Shown piece by piece: positions 20,711 through 24,724 of a stretch of 24,724 nucleotides of DNA. The first letter of the stretch is position 1, and each line of letters starts with the position of its first letter. The stretch is from Rhizophagus sp. LPA8_4_AMF (Eukaryota; Glomeromycota; Glomeromycetes; Glomerales; Glomeraceae). The notes below the pieces were generated by a model, which searched no databases, was not told the origin of the DNA, and was given only the letters and a program-made list of their open reading frames with translations. The DNA is taken from contig JADRCO010000916.1 of NCBI GenBank assembly GCA_021464525.1, positions 1-24,724 of the forward strand. Direction: 5' to 3'. A program made the position numbers and the translations under genes.

Positions 20711-22028
20711 TAAATTTCTATACCCTGAAAATTTTTTTTTTAATAATATTATTGGTTTAAAGCGGGGGAATTAAACTTTAAAATATTATGAATATTATCC
20801 AAGTATTTATGTAACAATGTTCCATACATATCAGCGTATCAGTTATAATTTATTACAGATTTTTTTTTTTTTCTAAACTTTCATTAGCATTTAACATTCC
20901 CGCATGTTAAAAAAATAATGTTACCATTCATTATAAAAATGACATAATTCTTTGATAAACGTGATAAACGGTAAAAATTAAATATATGATTTTATTTTAT
21001 TTTAATTTTTTTTTTTTTTATATTATATAAAATCAAGAATGGTAATCTGTAAAAAAATAATTTTTTTTTATATAGTTTTTTTTAGAAAAAATTTTTCGGA
21101 AAATAGTTTTTTTTTTTTTTTTGTGAACCATGTGAGAAAATTATATTTTTTTCGGTTAATCTCTTTTAAATCGATGAAGAAAGATAGGTTGAATTCGGAG
21201 TTACTCAAGAATTTTACCAGTATCGGTTTATAGATTATCGCTTACGTTTTTTTTTTTATCTGCTATATAATTTTCTATTTTAATAAATTATTACATCTTA
21301 AAAAATAAAAGTGAATGAATGAATGAATGAATGGAGTTGATCTTGTTGATGAGTTGATTTAAAGTCCAACGATTGTTACGATTTTTAATTATTATTGTAA
21401 AAATGTTAGTTCTTATTAAAGTAGCATTCAATCAACCAACTATATATCTATATATATCCCTCAATTTACAGGATTTTCCTTTCAACTATATACACAAAAC
21501 TTGATCTTAGTTTGATGATTTTTTTTTAAAAATCATGTGATGACAATTTTTTTTTTTTTTAAAAAAAAAAAATATGATCATAAGAATCAATGAATGAAAT
21601 TGAGATTCTTTTTTATTTAAAAAGAGAAAATGATGATAATTTCTTGAATCTTAATTTTTTTCTTTTCTTTTTTTTTTTTAGAAAAAAAAAATGATTTTTT
21701 TTTTTGTTATTTCATTAAATGATATTTCTTTCTAATGTTCCTTTCTTTTTTTTATTATTGGAATTTTTGAAAATAATTTTCGTTTTTGACTTTAACAAAA
21801 AAAAAAGGCTTCTTTTTTTTTTAATTAATTAAGAAAAATATGAAGAAAATCATTTCAAGAAATTCAAAGTTCTATGAACTTTGAAAATTTTTATTAAATT
21901 CTGATTCTCTTTTAATATTATCAAACCAAAATTACAATTCTATATAAGTATCAACATTATTTTTTAAAAAAATCTAGTAGAAAAAAAAAAGAAATTATTT
22001 TTGTACAATGTGTAATAATATATTCTAT
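20711..22028. other. AT-rich spacer downstream of tafazzin
   Basis: Homopolymer-rich DNA with a (GAAT)n run at 21312-21333 and long T and A tracts around 21540-21800. The plus-strand frame at 21039-21233 is Phe-rich because of T runs and was not taken as a gene. Confidence 0.6.
21312..21333 (+). repeat. (TGAA)n microsatellite
   Basis: Five consecutive TGAA units, followed by an imperfect unit. Confidence 0.9.
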
Positions 22029-22034
22029 TTTATT
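22029..22034 (-). terminator. Poly(A) signal of tafazzin gene
   Basis: AATAAA reads on the minus strand about 75 nt after the tafazzin stop codon, in A/T-rich DNA. Confidence 0.55.
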
Positions 22035-22108
22035 AAGCAAAAAAAAAATAATAATAAACAATATATTTTATATATATATATATATTATATCTATATGTTT
22101 ATGATCGA

Positions 22109-23428
22109 TCATAATGTTTTATTTTTTGTTTTTCCAGCTAAAGATTCGGCTGTTTTCTGTAGTTCATCCATGGCATGAAAGACCGTATCAGTAATGCTAA
22201 TCCTTGTTGTCACTTCATCAACTTTACCTTCATGATAATCAGTTAAAAGGTCTTTAAAATCTATAGGATTTCCATAAACGATTATAATCTTTTTACCGAA
22301 ATTTGGTACCCACGGATGATTTCTATCTTCTGGCATAATTTCTTCAAAACCTTTTTAAATAAAGAATTATTAAAAATTTATTTAGTTTTAAATTAAATTC
22401 ACAAGTTCACACTTTCACACGTTCGCCATTCACTGACCTTTATGCCATATTGGAACTACTATAGGTAAGTTAGTTGATTCCATCATTAACCGACCAATTC
22501 CCCATTTGAATCGTAACAAATCAGTAGTTTGATTTATTCTCCCTTCAGGAAATATGTGAACCTGAAAAAAAAAAAAAAAAATCTTTATTATTCATGAATG
22601 GTATTGGAATTTTACTGGTAAGTGACGCTTACCCATTTTCCTTCATTCAATCTATCTAACGCAAAATTCATTGCAGGTTGATAAATTCCGGCACCTCGAA
22701 CAGTTGGAACAACTTGACCAAGAGAAAAAAATTTAGAACGAAATCTAAGATAATAATTTAATTGATCAATATTAATAAAGCTGATTTGTAGAAATTTTAA
22801 ATAATGATGGAATTCAACATACGGAGTAGAAAAACATATTTCTTGAGCACCAAGAGTCCAACGTACTCTATTAAGTCTTAGGAATGTACTAAATGGTAAA
22901 CTTCCCCAGATTAACGGATCGTCAACCCTATTGAATGATAAAAATGTTAGTCAATTGAATATTGGATATTGATCATATTTTTTTAAAAAAAGAATGATTT
23001 GGAAATACAAACGTTGACAAATGATTTGCGACTATAATTATAAATGGGTAAATAAAGTTAATCAAAGTTTAATAAAAAAAAAAATTTCAAAAAATCAAAA
23101 AATTACCGGTCAAAATTGGACGAGTTCTTTTAGGATTCATCAATTCTTTCAAAAAAGGTTCTTTATTATAAACGGTGGTTGAAGTACAAAATTTTAAGAA
23201 AAATTTACATATAAAAACGCAAGAAGTTATGGCGCACCAACTAGCAAAATTCCAAAAACTATTATTTGATGGGTTAAGTATCATCTTGCCACCATCAACA
23301 TAATAAGGTAAAGGAACTTTAACGGGTTTATTTGTGATAGGATAAGGTTCTTCAAGAGGAAGCGGGAACTGGTCTTCTGCATCAAGAACTTTGGCAGAAA
23401 TTATTTCTTCTTCCAATCTCGGAGGCAT
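22109..23428 (-). CDS. TAZ1: Tafazzin, cardiolipin transacylase
   Basis: This is a lysophospholipid acyltransferase-family enzyme that remodels cardiolipin acyl chains in mitochondrial membranes. Six exons: 23428-23107, 23031-23013, 22927-22823, 22744-22633, 22561-22438, 22350-22109. They give 924 nt, 307 aa (human about 262-292). The HX4D catalytic motif is NHLSTVD, with His111 and Asp116. It is assembled across a 19-nt microexon and the next exon. VRWTLGAQEICF and FFSLGQVVPTVRG follow. The second acyltransferase motif HIFPEGR is at residues 188-194, then LRFKWGIGRLM as in tafazzins, and the PxFGKKI block is near the C-terminal end. A hydrophobic stretch at about residues 58-80 could anchor the enzyme in the membrane. 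The N-terminal extension of about 55 residues is acidic and proline-rich. Introns are 71-87 nt. The start is the first ATG of the long first exon. Confidence 0.95.
23013..23031 (-). other. 19-nt microexon of tafazzin
   Basis: It lies between an AG acceptor at 23033-23032 and a GTTTGT donor at 23012. It encodes V-A-N-H-L-S-T with split codons at both ends, including the catalytic His111. Without it the frame is lost and the active-site motif disappears. Confidence 0.9.
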
Positions 23429-24040
23429 TATTATGGAAAAGAGATACTGAAAACAAAAATAGTAAATTTAAAAGGTAGAAAAAGAAGGAAGGAAGGAAGG
23501 AAAAGGAAAGAAAAGGAAGGAAACGAAAAAGGTAAAAAACAATAATAATAATTTTGATTAATATACTGACATACTTTTTAGTTGGTTCAAATTAAATGAA
23601 AACTGTACGACCTTTAACGGAAGAAGTTACACGAAACTAATGAAAACCATCCGTGCGGCATGGTAAACTGATACAGTTCAGTGTACAACATGAACATTAT
23701 CATTTAAATAAGAGTGATTTACTTGGAATTTTAATATGCGAGAAGGAAATCTTGTGATATGTGAAAAAGAACTAAACAAATATATTAGACTGCGCAATAA
23801 ATTCAAAATATGACACTAAGATGACGCCAGAATTGATGATTTAAATTTGGGCTCAAATTAGTTAAAACTTGTTTAGTTAAAACACCAGAATTATAGACAT
23901 CATTTTTAATAACAATTTAATCATGTGAATTGATTATAAATTTTTTAAAGCGAACCATAAAACTTTGGGATATATGTTATTTAAATAATGATGATTTAAT
24001 AACAAATTTTTTTTTAATATATAGTATAATTAATAAGAAT
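23429..24040 (-). promoter_or_regulatory. Region upstream of tafazzin
   Basis: It presumably contains the tafazzin promoter and 5' leader. A purine-rich (GGAA)n tract at 23484-23501, extended as G/A-rich to about 23530, sits 60-100 bases upstream of the ATG. This would be a pyrimidine tract in the transcript sense. No TATA box or known site was assigned. Confidence 0.35.
23484..23530 (+). repeat. (GGAA)n and purine tract
   Basis: About four GGAA units followed by imperfect A/G repeats, just upstream of the tafazzin start. Confidence 0.8.
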
Positions 24041-24670
24041 TTCGATTTTCTTTCGATTATCGATTATCGATTTTCGATTATTGACTTTATAATTGTACGA
24101 CGGCAAATTATAAATTATAATGCCTTAATGGTTAAATGCAGATAAATCTAGTAATTTGGCTATTTTGAACTACGTAAAATTTCATTAAATTTCGTAATTT
24201 TTGTAAAAAATATGAGAATTTTTTTTATTCAAGTAAAAAAATAATAATTTTTACATATTTTTCTTAAAACGTTTTTTAAATAGAAATATTCTTTCTTTTT
24301 GAATTAATATAAAAAAGATAATTCCCGCCGAAAATATTTCTATTTTTTTTTTTAAAAAAAAAAAAAAAAAATTCCCTTTCACAAGGAAAAAGGACTTGTA
24401 AAAAAAAAAAAAAGGAATCTGGGGGAAGCGCAGTAAAATACAACCAAATAAGTTAAATAGGGATTACAAAAATTTATTCTGTTTCATTGAAACTATTTAT
24501 GGTTTATCTTTAAAAATATTTTTTAAAAAAATTATTTAGGAGGTTGTAATCAAGGAAATCAAGAAAAACAAGTATTATCTTTTATCGATTGGCGATTTGC
24601 AGTTTTAGAAAGAACTTTTTTTTTTTACATAAATGTAAATTCATATAAAAACAAAAGTTTCGGATTCACC
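24041..24670. other. Spacer with homopolymers
   Basis: Contains overlapping TTCGATTATCGATT words at 24040-24082, and long T and A runs at 24341-24370 and 24401-24412. A G+C-richer word (TTCCCGCC) at about 24322 looks like an E2F/MBF-type site but stands alone. No gene was supported. Confidence 0.5.

Positions 24671-24724
<54 letters not shown>
24671..24724 (+). repeat. (ATT)n microsatellite at window end
   Basis: At least 17 TAT/ATT units run without interruption to the last base, so the true length is unknown. Confidence 0.97.

Noticed and set aside
21039-21233. 64-codon plus-strand open frame
   Set aside because: Phe-rich from T runs; no motif or conservation argument.
24527-24724. Open frame running to the window end, after a possible splice acceptor
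   Set aside because: It ends in poly-Tyr from the (ATT)n tract and the preceding 40 codons match no family I know; support is too weak to call an exon.

Overview
This is an AT-rich eukaryotic window, most likely fungal. Three intron-rich housekeeping genes sit in long AT-rich spacers full of homopolymers and transposon debris. Introns are short (about 60-95 nt) with GT..AG ends, and AATAAA signals follow the stops. The base composition, intron size and repeat load suit an early-diverging fungus such as a Glomeromycotina species (for example Rhizophagus). That placement is inference; no rRNA or other marker is present to fix it.

Layout. 1-3172: two degraded copies (A plus strand, B minus strand) of one poly(A)-tailed retroposon-like repeat, lying tail to tail. 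3173-4240: spacer with one unexplained open frame. 4291-5711 (minus): translation initiation factor eIF2 alpha, 8 exons, 310 aa. 5712-7625: very AT-rich spacer. 7626-8440 (minus): decayed IS607-type serine resolvase split by a 95-bp hAT-like MITE. 8441-11740: spacer with two coding-like remnants that I cannot name firmly. 12064-14189 (plus): PP2A regulatory subunit B55, 7 exons, 441 aa. 14190-16355: AT-rich spacer. 16373-18250: retroposon copy C, with a clean target-site duplication and a nested 192-bp hAT-like MITE. 19265-20710: AT-rich minisatellite carrying a 452-bp Tc1/mariner-like MITE with long inverted ends. 22109-23428 (minus): tafazzin, a mitochondrial cardiolipin transacylase, 6 exons including a 19-nt microexon, 307 aa. 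The window ends in a long (ATT)n tract.

The three intact genes are unrelated housekeeping functions: translation initiation and its stress control, phosphatase targeting and cell-cycle control, and cardiolipin remodelling. Nothing suggests a shared pathway or operon. The interest lies in the mobile DNA. A prokaryote-style IS607 recombinase remnant, two different hAT-like MITEs with 8-bp target duplications, a Tc1/mariner-like MITE and a three-copy polyadenylated retroposon record nested insertions between conserved genes. I found no complete autonomous element and no clearly new functional system.
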